Shown here: positions 1 through 7,298 of the stretch, piece after piece
How positions within the stretch are numbered: position 1 is the first letter of the stretch
Layout of the letters: each line of letters begins with the position of its first letter
From: Desulfosarcina sp. BuS5
GTDB taxonomy: Bacteria; Desulfobacterota; Desulfobacteria; Desulfobacterales; BuS5
Direction of reading: 5' to 3'
Length of the DNA stretch: 64,000 nt
NCBI RefSeq assembly: GCF_028752835.1
Contig: NZ_CP087952.1
Location: 3,346,501 to 3,410,500, forward strand
Notes under the pieces: generated by a model
Seen by the model: the letters and a program-made list of their open reading frames with translations, nothing else
What the model was told of the DNA's origin: nothing
Databases searched by the model: none
Made by a program: the position numbers and the translations under genes

Positions 1-534
1 TTTTACACGGATACTGACGCTGAAGTTGCTGTTGTAAGAAAAGCAGCCGAGGCCGCCGGCGCCCGCTGCGCTGAGTCCAGACACTGGGAGCTTGGCGGTG
101 AAGGTGCTCTTGAATTCGCAGATGCGGTAATTGAGGCCTGCGAGGAAGGTAATGATTTCCAGTTCCTCTATCCGCTTGAAATGAAACTCCGTGATCGCGT
201 TGAAAAGATTGCTACGGAAGTTTATGGAGCAGATGGAGTTTCCTGGTCACCGGAAGCTGAAGCCAAGGCAAAGATGCTGGAAGGCGACTCAAAATATGAC
301 GATTATGCCACCATGATGGTTAAAACACATCTCAGCCTGACACACGATCCGGTGGTCAAGGGCGTTCCCAAGGGCTGGACTCTCCCGATTCGTGACGTTC
401 TGATTTATTCCGGCGCCAAGTTCCTCTGCCCCTGTGCAGGAACTATCAGCCTGATGCCTGGTACAGGTTCCAACCCGGCTTTTAGAAGAATCGACGTTGA
501 CACCGATACAGGCAAAGTAAGTGGATTATTCTAA
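1..534 (+). CDS. fhs: Formate-tetrahydrofolate ligase, 3' part
   Basis: Reading frame 1 is open from the first base, so the gene starts outside the window and only the last 177 residues are present; the family is usually near 555-590 residues. The product makes 10-formyltetrahydrofolate from formate, THF and ATP in the cytoplasm, the entry step of the methyl branch of the Wood-Ljungdahl pathway. Family-typical C-terminal segments are visible: a stretch around [12 protein letters not shown]-like [12 protein letters not shown], then [10 protein letters not shown] and a conserved tail with [11 protein letters not shown]. The gene ends in a strong terminator shared with convergent purB. Identity is clear; whether the pathway runs oxidatively or reductively cannot be read here. 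Confidence 0.95.
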   Translation, partial: FYTDTDAEVAVVRKAAEAAGARCAESRHWELGGEGALEFADAVIEACEEGNDFQFLYPLEMKLRDRVEKIATEVYGADGVSWSPEAEAKAKMLEGDSKYDDYATMMVKTHLSLTHDPVVKGVPKGWTLPIRDVLIYSGAKFLCPCAGTISLMPGTGSNPAFRRIDVDTDTGKVSGLF

Positions 535-579
535 ACAAATCTGCTTTTTGTAAAGTTTGACCTGTTTTAAAATTGAAAA

Positions 580-608
580 GGGTTCGAATTATTTCGAACC
601 CTTTTTTT
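580..608 (+). terminator. Rho-independent terminator after fhs
   Basis: Nine-base perfect stem (580-588 with 593-601), four-base loop TTAT, followed by a run of seven or more T. It lies between the convergent ends of fhs and purB, so it can serve fhs directly; A residues on the other side of the stem allow weaker use for purB. Confidence 0.9.
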
Positions 609-625
609 TATCTCAATCTGTTTTT

Positions 626-1978
626 CTAAAAATCATAAACGCCGGTATAGTTGTCCGGTCTTATTTTACGCAATTCTTCCTTGACGGCATCTGCAACATT
701 CAAAGATTCAATAAATTCGGAAATACTCACTTTGTCAATGACGGCGTTGGTTCTTGTCAGCTCCTTGAGCGCTTCATAGGGTTTTGGATATCCTTCCCGC
801 CTTAAAATCGTCTGGATTGCCTCTGCTATAACGGCCCAGTTTTTTTCAAGATCGTTTTTTATCGCATCCCGGTTTAAAATCAGCTTGTTCAGACCCTTGG
901 AGAGTGACTTTAAAGCAATCAGAGTATGTCCAAAAGGGACCCCGATATTCCTGGTAACTGTGGAATCGGTAAGATCCCTCTGGAGCCGTGACACAGGCAG
1001 TTTCATTGCAAGATGATCGAAAACGGCGTTTGCAATGCCTAAATTTCCCTCTGAATTCTCAAAATCGATAGGATTCACCTTATGAGGCATGGCTGAGGAT
1101 CCAACCTCTCCTGCCTTTATTTTTTGCTTGAAATACTCCATTGATATATATGCCCAGATATCCCGGTCAAGATCGAGCAGTATTGTATTGATACGCTTCA
1201 GGTTATCAAAAAAAGCAGCAAGATTGTCATAATGCTCTATTTGGGTTGTAACTCTCAGCCTGTCAAGACCCAGGGTCTGCTCAACCAGCGTATTCCCGAA
1301 TGATATCCAATCAATATACGGATAAGCCGCATGATGAGCATTAAAATTACCCGTTGCCCCACCGAACTTGCCTGAAAACGGAATAGTTGCTATTAATTTT
1401 TTCTGGTTAAGAAGCCGTTCGACAAATACGTAAAACTCCTTTCCAAGACTCGTGGGTGATGCCGGCTGTCCATGTGTTCGGGCCAGCATGGGCACATCTT
1501 CCCATTTATTTGCCATGCTTTTAAGCAAGTTAATATTTTCATCAAGCGCCGGTTCAAGCACTTCCTGCCAGGCATCTCGCACGAAGCAGGGGAGGGCTGT
1601 GTTGTTGATGTCCTGTGAGGTAAGTCCAAAATGGATAAATTCCTTAAAATGTTCCAGCCCGAGTCTGTCAAATCTCTCCTTTAAAAAATATTCCACCGCT
1701 TTGACGTCATGATTTGTGATCTTTTCAATATTTTTAATCTTTTGAGCATCATCAATGGTAAAATTTTTGTAAATTTGGCGCAGGGATTCTGTCATGCCCT
1801 GATCAAAATCCGCTAACTGCGGCAGCGGCAGATCGCACAGGGCGATAAAATATTCCACCTCCACCATAAGCCTGTACTTTATAACAGCGCTTTCGGAAAA
1901 ATAATCCGCCAGCTTTTCGGTTACCCGGCGATATCGCCCGTCCACCGGACTGATTGCGATTAATGATGTAAATTCCAT
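626..1978 (-). CDS. purB: Adenylosuccinate lyase
   Basis: Cytoplasmic fumarase/aspartase-superfamily lyase that acts twice in purine synthesis: SAICAR to AICAR and adenylosuccinate to AMP, releasing fumarate. The family signature GSSAMPHKVNPIDFEN is present, as is the TSQDINNTA segment with the catalytic region. Length about 450 residues matches the E. coli-type enzyme. I choose the start at 1978 because the protein then begins MEFTSLIAISPVDGRY, as in the family; an in-frame ATG at 1993 would add five residues. An insertion-sequence end begins only about 50 bases upstream, so the native promoter region has been displaced. Confidence 0.95.
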   Translation of the reverse strand: MEFTSLIAISPVDGRYRRVTEKLADYFSESAVIKYRLMVEVEYFIALCDLPLPQLADFDQGMTESLRQIYKNFTIDDAQKIKNIEKITNHDVKAVEYFLKERFDRLGLEHFKEFIHFGLTSQDINNTALPCFVRDAWQEVLEPALDENINLLKSMANKWEDVPMLARTHGQPASPTSLGKEFYVFVERLLNQKKLIATIPFSGKFGGATGNFNAHHAAYPYIDWISFGNTLVEQTLGLDRLRVTTQIEHYDNLAAFFDNLKRINTILLDLDRDIWAYISMEYFKQKIKAGEVGSSAMPHKVNPIDFENSEGNLGIANAVFDHLAMKLPVSRLQRDLTDSTVTRNIGVPFGHTLIALKSLSKGLNKLILNRDAIKNDLEKNWAVIAEAIQTILRREGYPKPYEALKELTRTNAVIDKVSISEFIESLNVADAVKEELRKIRPDNYTGVYDF

Positions 1979-2029
1979 ATAAATATATTCCATAGGGGTT
2001 AAAAGGTTATTAAATGATATATTGGTTTC

Positions 2030-3126
2030 TAAAACTCCGATATAAGGATCGAAAAAAAACTCATTTTTTAAAAAAAATCAACATGTTGATTTTGCATCGT
2101 ATTTTTTAATTCTGTCCTGCAAGACGGTTCTCAGTTGTCCAGGAGGGCGTGAGTGCACAATCACACGCAAACCATGGAAGAGGGGTATGCATCAAATAAT
2201 AAAAGCGCTTCTATGTCCAACGGGAGGCGACAATAACTACTTGAAATCATTAAAAATTTGGCGACCTCTTGTTTGGCATGCTCTCCAATTTGTGATTAAT
2301 ATTTTGCATGGCTTCGAGGGAACAATTACAAAACATACTCTATGAACAACTTTTTTGGCACACCGCAGAGCGGGATGACGGCAAGATTGCAGGCCATCTT
2401 TTTCATCGCCACGAAATGGACGTGGTCTATCCCAATGGATGAGGCTACCTTGTTTGATTCCTTCTTCAATTATCTGCAGGGCATTCAAGTATTTCCTTTT
2501 CTGGAACATCTTGATCCAAAAAATCAACGAAGAAAAAATATCCCTTTTGCGCAGATACTTCTCGTTTACTTAATGAAAGTCGTCGGGTCAATCAAAAAAA
2601 TGGATCAAATGACCGATTTATTGCTCACTGATGAACTCCTTATGAGCATGTGTGGCTTCAATGCATATCAGGTAAAAAATGGTAGCTGTGATACGATTCA
2701 AATAGTGTAACGGGTCTTTTCAGCGAAAAGTTGCAAAATACTGTAACGCTCATTCGGACTGAATTCAGCAACCAAATTTTGTCCCAAAGGCGGGGTATTC
2801 ATAAGATTTTCAGGACGGGGTACGGCCGCGGAATACCTTCCCTAAAACCGTTACAATATTTTGACAGCATGGGCGTTACACTATTTGAATCTTACCAAGC
2901 TGTAAGCGAGGCGAAAAACTCCGCGAGACTTATGCGCCTGAATTCAAAGGTACTTTATGTCAATACCGTTGCCAAATACATTGTCAGCATTTCTCCCAGA
3001 AAAATTGATTTTTTTTTCAATCGCTGCATTGAACAATTGGCCGCAATTCCCGACGTAAAGCGTTCTTTAGAGGATATCCTCATCAGCATCCAAATTGTCG
3101 GGAATTTATGTAATATAATACTCTAA
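2030..3126 (+). pseudogene. Decayed IS copy (related to the IS at 20.7 kb), interrupted
   Basis: The left end (TAAAACTCCGATATAAGGA, 2030-2048) and the following non-coding leader are nearly identical to those of the element at 20727. The transposase start is frameshifted: bases around 2430 read TATCCCAATGG where the other copy has TATGCCATGG. From about 2485 the sequence encodes a stretch of some 105 residues (beginning GIQVFPFLEHLDP) that the other copy lacks, then is cut by a 209-bp mini-element at 2689, then resumes through VNTVAKYIVSISPRKI and FFNRCIEQLA before leaving the homology near 3050. No right end is present. It cannot make a functional transposase. Confidence 0.85.
2689..2897. 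mobile_element. Mini-element with TG...CA ends and 5-bp target duplication
   Basis: A 209-bp insertion flanked by the direct repeat AGCTG (2684-2688 and 2898-2902). Removing the element and one repeat copy rejoins the transposase remnant in frame (…VKNGS-CKRGEKLRETYAPE…). The ends start TGATAC / finish TTACCA, followed inwards by an 18-bp perfect inverted repeat, GATTCAAATAGTGTAACG (2695-2712) with its complement at 2874-2891. Inside lies a second, related inverted pair: CAAAATACTGTAACG near 2734 and its counterpart CGTTACAATATTTTG near 2860. TG...CA termini, 5-bp duplication and repeated transposase-binding-like sites at both ends are the hallmarks of Tn7/Mu-type (TnsB-like) transposons; no coding capacity is left, so it must have been moved in trans. 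Confidence 0.75.
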
Positions 3127-3360
3127 AAAACAACAATAAACCATAAATGCCATATAAAATTTCGCTATACACATGAGCTTAGACCAAAATTGTCAATTCA
3201 AGCACATAGCTATCCATCAGCCCTCACATTAATATTTTTTGGCCTATTAGAAGTAATTGAAAATAATGCTTTGCAGCCACAAACTGCAGCAGATGCATTA
3301 GGAAGTGTTATGCATATCAATCAGTTGTTCCAGGAGTTGAGTTTATATGCCATAGAGTAA
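3127..3360 (+). other. Unidentified open frame, 78 codons, no clear start
   Basis: An open frame without a credible start codon or ribosome site, encoding text such as LRPKLSIQAHSYPSALTLIF and ending ADALGSVMHINQLFQELS then seven more residues. I do not recognise it. It lies between two transposase remnants and is probably the C-terminal remains of a displaced gene or of an IS-borne frame. It overlaps the stop of the opposite-strand remnant by 18 bases. Confidence 0.3.
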
Positions 3361-3750
3361 TGCCCTAAAAACAGCCTCCATTGATTTAACTATGAAGCAT
3401 TTAAAATAAGATCTTATCTTTTCCCATAAGGAACTTTTGTTTCCTGTTTTTTTCCATACGGACTGAAATAAAGGGCAGCACAGTTGCTGAGTTTGATCGA
3501 CAAGAAAAGCCAGCATCATTAGCATTGTAAAAACTGGAGCTAAATATTTTTCCCCAAGCCCGTAATTGTGTTCAAGATTATAGCCCTGATTTTTAAGGGT
3601 GTTGAAGGTCTCATTTTCTATTTTCCAGCAAGCCCGACCGCCACGCATGATTATATATACATTTTTCCTGGTCAAGGTAAAATCGGTTATCCATGTGTTA
3701 TGATAAGTTACATTATCCCTACTTCGCTGTTTTAGAGAAGCAAATATTAT
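3343..3750 (-). pseudogene. C-terminal fragment of a DDE transposase
   Basis: On the minus strand an open frame reads through TWITDFTLTRKNVYIIMR, GGRACWKIENETFNTLKNQG and YNLEHNYGLGEKYL, the C-terminal signature of a common DDE transposase (the E of the triad lies in KIENETF). The N-terminal two thirds, including the two Asp residues, are missing; sequence similarity fades near 3750, just before the por promoter. There is no start codon upstream, so this is a fragment, unrelated to the remnant at 2030. Confidence 0.7.
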
Positions 3751-3751
3751 T

Positions 3752-3780
3752 TTGACATATTATGAGTGATATGTTATGTT
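3752..3780 (+). promoter_or_regulatory. Candidate sigma-70 promoter of the por operon
   Basis: TTGACA at 3752-3757, a 17-base spacer, then TATGTT at 3775-3780, about 70 bases before the porG start. Perfect -35 and good -10 in the right place; no operator is evident. Confidence 0.5.
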
Positions 3781-3849
3781 TATTCTCTTGCGGTATGCGA
3801 TGATACACATACCAAAGAGGGTCTCATATCATATCATAGGAGAGGTTAT

Positions 3850-4437
3850 ATGGTTATTGAAAAAACTAAACTGCCCAATAATGAGGTCACTTTTTTCAGC
3901 CGGGGAGGCCAGGGGGGCATCACCGCCTGTCAGCTCCTTGCTGAAGCGGCTTTCGAAGACGGATACAAGGACGTCATGTCTGTCCCGCAGATTGGAGCTG
4001 AACGGCGCGGGGCGCCTATCCGGGCCTTTTTAATAATTTCACAGGACGATATTCGCACCATTTCCGCTGTCACAAATCCTGATGTGGTGCTGGTTTTTGA
4101 CGAAGCAATGTTAAAATTGCCGCCTATTATAAGTGCGATTCCAAAAAAAAATTGTAAAGTAATTGTGAATGCTGAAAGTTTAAATGAAAATAGCGGTCTT
4201 TCCAAAAATATAGAACTTTATACGTTTCCCGGAACCAGCATCGCAATGAGGCTTGATTTGACACTTGAGGGTTTCCCGCTGGTAAATGTGCCTATTCTGG
4301 GCGCCTTTTCCGGGGCCACTAATCTTGTATCGATGGATTCAATAGAAACAGTCCTGAAAAACAAGTGGAAAGCCAAAGCTGAAAAGAATATTGAATCTAT
4401 TAAGTTGGCATATGAAAAAACCGTAAGGGTATATTAA
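3850..4437 (+). CDS. porG: 2-oxoacid:ferredoxin oxidoreductase, gamma subunit
   Basis: Gamma subunit of a CoA-dependent, ferredoxin-linked oxidoreductase (pyruvate or related 2-oxoacids to acyl-CoA, CO2 and reduced ferredoxin). The N-terminal glycine-rich motif SRGGQGGITACQLLAEAAF and PQIGAERRGAPI are typical. Start chosen at 3850 because AGGAGAGG sits at 3838-3845; an upstream in-frame ATG at 3766 lacks a ribosome site. First gene of the order gamma-delta-alpha-beta. It is separated from delta by about 160 bases filled with a palindromic repeat, so the subunits are not tightly packed although they are clearly one unit. Substrate (pyruvate, 2-ketoisovalerate, 2-oxoglutarate) is not decided by the sequence. 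Confidence 0.9.
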   Translation: MVIEKTKLPNNEVTFFSRGGQGGITACQLLAEAAFEDGYKDVMSVPQIGAERRGAPIRAFLIISQDDIRTISAVTNPDVVLVFDEAMLKLPPIISAIPKKNCKVIVNAESLNENSGLSKNIELYTFPGTSIAMRLDLTLEGFPLVNVPILGAFSGATNLVSMDSIETVLKNKWKAKAEKNIESIKLAYEKTVRVY

Positions 4438-4446
4438 AAACTGTAT

Positions 4447-4576
4447 CTATAGATTTTCAAATAAATAATTTCAATGCGTTATCGGTCGTCGGAGTAGAGA
4501 CGCAAAATTTTGCGTCTCTACAACCTCTATCTTTGTGCCAAATTTTAAAATCGGGTAATTATCTGAAAATCTATAG
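4447..4576. repeat. Palindromic repeat family A, copy 1 (long form)
   Basis: Begins CTATAGATTTTCAAATAAAT and ends TTATCTGAAAATCTATAG, so the termini are inverted repeats. The interior carries the family core TGCGTTATCGGTCGTCGGAG and, on the far side, TTGTGCCAAATTTTAAAAT. The centre is a perfect 28-base palindrome (4494-4521) peculiar to this copy. It fills the porG-porD gap. Confidence 0.85.
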
Positions 4577-4596
4577 CAGGGAGGAATATTTGAGAA

Positions 4597-4908
4597 ATGG
4601 GAAAACCAGATAATAAACCGGCAGCATCTTCCGGTTATTCTTCATGGAGGGAAATGCCGGCTGTTCCGGTTTCTGTTCCGTGTAAAGGGAGCATAGGCGC
4701 AACCGGCGAATGGAGAACCTTTCGTCCGGTACTGGATGCTGAAGTATGCATAAAATGCGGGATCTGTTATTTATATTGTCCGGATGGGGTTATTATATAT
4801 AAAGAGGAGTCGATTCCCGAAATTGATTATACCTATTGTAAAGGGTGCGGAATCTGTGTCACGGTGTGTCCTAAAAAGGCATTGGGTATGGTTCGGGAGC
4901 AGGAATAA
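4597..4908 (+). CDS. porD: 2-oxoacid:ferredoxin oxidoreductase, delta (ferredoxin) subunit
   Basis: A 103-residue two-cluster ferredoxin subunit. Two CX2CX2CX3CP motifs are visible (CIKCGICYLYCP and CKGCGICVTVCP), each binding a [4Fe-4S] cluster that passes electrons from the TPP site in beta to external ferredoxin. The first 45 residues form the usual N-terminal arm with a WREMPAVP element. GGGAGG-like sequence GCAGGGAGG lies upstream at about 4576-4583, a somewhat long spacing from the ATG. Flanked on both sides by family A repeats. Confidence 0.92.
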   Translation: MGKPDNKPAASSGYSSWREMPAVPVSVPCKGSIGATGEWRTFRPVLDAEVCIKCGICYLYCPDGVIIYKEESIPEIDYTYCKGCGICVTVCPKKALGMVREQE

Positions 4909-4910
4909 TT

Positions 4911-5049
4911 ATCGATTTTCACATAAATAATTTTACTTGGTTATCGGTCAAAATCTTCGGTCAACGTACTACCAGTACGCCTCCCCCCAGGTTTTTCCTT
5001 CTATCCTTGTGCCAAATTTTAAAATCAGGTAATTATCTGAAAATCTATA
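4911..5049. repeat. Palindromic repeat family A, copy 2 (long form)
   Basis: Starts ATCGATTTTCACATAAATAA two bases after the porD stop and ends GGTAATTATCTGAAAATCTA. Compared with copy 1 the core is altered (GGTTATCGGTCAAAATC) and the centre contains GTACTACCAGTACG, a different small hairpin. Confidence 0.8.
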
Positions 5050-5120
5050 TTTCTGATAAATAAATTTTTAAAAAAGCGTATAAAAAATTGAGACCCAGAT
5101 AGAGTTAGGATGAAAAAAAA

Positions 5121-6365
5121 ATGAATAATGAACAGGAAAAAGAACAGACAATTATTATGTCGGGCAATTACGCGGCTGCCTGGGGAGCTAAATGTTCCAA
5201 GGTTAATGTTGTAAGCGCGTACCCGATTACACCTCAAACAACTGTTGTTGAAAAACTGTCTGAATTTGTTGATAAGAAGGAGCTGGATGCCAATTATATC
5301 CGGGTGGAGTCTGAACACTCGGTTATGGCGGCGCTGGTGGGAAGTTCCATGACAGGCGCCAGGTCGTTTTCCGCTACTTCCGGCCAGGGCTTGCTCTACA
5401 TGACAGAGATGCTTCACTGGGTCTCTTCTTCGAGGCTTCCGATTGTGGCTACTATTGCCAGTCGTGGAATTGCCCCTCCGTGGAATATTTGGGCTGATTA
5501 TACCGATATTCTTTCAATTCGGGATTGCGGCTGGATTATACAGTTCGCCTCGACCCATCAGGAGATATTCGATTCGATTCTGATGGCTTATAAAATAGCG
5601 GAAAATCCTGAAATTAATTTGCCTTATTTTATTGTTTATGGGGGGTTTGTTCAGAGTCATACCAGCAAACCGGTGCGAATTCCTTCCCAGAAACTGATTG
5701 ATGATTTTTTGCCTCCGCCGCCAAAAGCCGGGTGGGGTCATCTTAATCTGGACCCTGACAATCCTATCACCCATGGTAATCTAGTCATGCCGGAACAAGA
5801 GTATCTTGATTTCCGCTTTTTGATTCAGGATGCCATGGTTAAATCGAAAGAAAAAATAAAAAAGACAATTCAGGATTTTAATACGGAGTTTGCCAGAGAT
5901 TACAATGGCCTTGTGGAACTATATTGCTGTGAAGACGCAGATGTGGTGGTGATTGCTTACGGCGCGCTGGCAGAGCAGAACAAGATTGCAGTGGATCAGT
6001 TGCGTGCTAAAGGGCAAAAGGTCGGATCATTAAAACTTAGATACATCAGGCCGTTTCCAACTGATGAGTTGCTTGAGCTTTTTAATGGCGTGGTTGAGGT
6101 GATAGGAGTAGCAGACCGGGGTACGGCCTTTGGTAATCCCACGGGTGGTCCGATATCGACCGAAGTAATGTCCTTATTGTGTCGAGCCAGGCGAAAGGTA
6201 AATGCCCTTCCGTGCATTTGGGGAATTGGCGGACGTAATGTTACGGTTGAAGATCAGATCGGACTCTATGAAAAATTGTTGCGTATTAAAAACAAGAATG
6301 AATATCCCACCGATGAAACATGTCAGCACGGCACTGTATGGATGGGGCTGAAGATTGGAGCATAG
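5121..6365 (+). CDS. porA: 2-oxoacid:ferredoxin oxidoreductase, alpha subunit
   Basis: 414 residues, normal for the alpha subunit. The N-terminal pyrimidine-binding half has AYPITPQTTVVEKLSEF and the SEHSVMAALVGSSMTGAR, FSATSGQGL segments; the C-terminal transketolase-like domain has the IGVADRGTAFGNPTGG region. Works with beta to form the TPP active site. The stop codon lies at 6363-6365, inside the ribosome-site region of porB, so alpha and beta are translationally adjacent. The -AMPIT/YPITP context fits pyruvate or branched 2-oxoacids equally well; I leave the substrate open. Confidence 0.92.
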   Translation: MNNEQEKEQTIIMSGNYAAAWGAKCSKVNVVSAYPITPQTTVVEKLSEFVDKKELDANYIRVESEHSVMAALVGSSMTGARSFSATSGQGLLYMTEMLHWVSSSRLPIVATIASRGIAPPWNIWADYTDILSIRDCGWIIQFASTHQEIFDSILMAYKIAENPEINLPYFIVYGGFVQSHTSKPVRIPSQKLIDDFLPPPPKAGWGHLNLDPDNPITHGNLVMPEQEYLDFRFLIQDAMVKSKEKIKKTIQDFNTEFARDYNGLVELYCCEDADVVVIAYGALAEQNKIAVDQLRAKGQKVGSLKLRYIRPFPTDELLELFNGVVEVIGVADRGTAFGNPTGGPISTEVMSLLCRARRKVNALPCIWGIGGRNVTVEDQIGLYEKLLRIKNKNEYPTDETCQHGTVWMGLKIGA

Positions 6366-6369
6366 GAGT

Positions 6370-7293
6370 ATGGTTTCAGTTAAGGAATTGATAAAAATCG
6401 AAAGCACAAAGCCGGAATTATTTTTGGCAGGCAGTTCGGCATGCGCAGGCTGTTCCTCTGTCCTGGCTTTGAGATGGGCATTGAAGGCTCTGGGTGCGAG
6501 GACTGTTATTGTATCTCCGGCATGCTGCGCCAATGTATATATCGGCCTGTGGCCTAAAACATCACCGGCAGTGCCTTATATTAATATGGCCTTTGCGGCC
6601 GGCGCTTCCGCAGCAGCCGGCATAGTCGCAGGGTATGAATCCCTCGGCAAAAAGGATATCAACGTTTTAACATGGGCCGGTGACGGCGGTACCGTGGATA
6701 TCGGCATCCAGGCCCTGAGCGGCGCCATAGAGCGTAATACTAATTTTATCTATGCCTGCTATGATAATGAAGGCTATATGAACACGGGCACCCAGCGCAG
6801 TTCTTCGACGCCGAAGTACACGATGACAACGACAACTCCCCTGGGCAAACATATGCATAAAAAGGATGTCGCCCAGATAATTGCGGCACATGATATACCT
6901 TATGCGGCAACCTGTCTTGCAACCGATCCTGTTGATGTATACAATACATTTATGGAGGCTAAAGCGATTCACGGCCCCAAGTATATTCATATACTTTCAC
7001 CGTGCGCGCCCGGATGGCGTTTTGATGTTTCCGAGACCGTAAAAATTGGAAATCTGGCTGTTAAATCAGGTTTTTTTATTTTGTGGAAACAGGTGAACGG
7101 CCGCATGGAGGTCAAGAAAAAGAGTCTCAGGGTGCTGCTTAATAAGGATAAGCGTGTTCCGGTGAAAGATTATCTTAAGCCCCAGGGAAGATTTCGTAAA
7201 CTGACTGAGGAGCAGATCTCGGAAATGCAGGACTGGGTCGACAGGCGTTGTGACCGGATGGCCCGGCGTTTTAAGAGTGAATCAGATTTGTAA
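6370..7293 (+). CDS. porB: 2-oxoacid:ferredoxin oxidoreductase, beta subunit (TPP-binding)
   Basis: Beta subunit, 307 residues from the ATG at 6370. TPP-binding motif GDGGTVDIGIQALSGA followed by YDNEGYMNTGTQRSSSTP are diagnostic; N-terminal Cys residues in SSACAGCSS and the later SPCAPGW coordinate the proximal [4Fe-4S] cluster. GGAG at 6357-6360 gives a 9-base spacing to this ATG; a TTG at 6355 is the alternative start. Ends five bases before the RecD-like gene, suggesting co-transcription with it. Confidence 0.92.
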   Translation: MVSVKELIKIESTKPELFLAGSSACAGCSSVLALRWALKALGARTVIVSPACCANVYIGLWPKTSPAVPYINMAFAAGASAAAGIVAGYESLGKKDINVLTWAGDGGTVDIGIQALSGAIERNTNFIYACYDNEGYMNTGTQRSSSTPKYTMTTTTPLGKHMHKKDVAQIIAAHDIPYAATCLATDPVDVYNTFMEAKAIHGPKYIHILSPCAPGWRFDVSETVKIGNLAVKSGFFILWKQVNGRMEVKKKSLRVLLNKDKRVPVKDYLKPQGRFRKLTEEQISEMQDWVDRRCDRMARRFKSESDL

Positions 7294-7298
7294 GCGCC

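Noticed and set aside
2684-2902. The 209-bp insert as an integron attC site or CRISPR repeat
   Set aside because: Five-bp duplication, TG...CA ends and doubled inner repeats fit a transposon; there is no core GTTRRRY pair and no spacer array.
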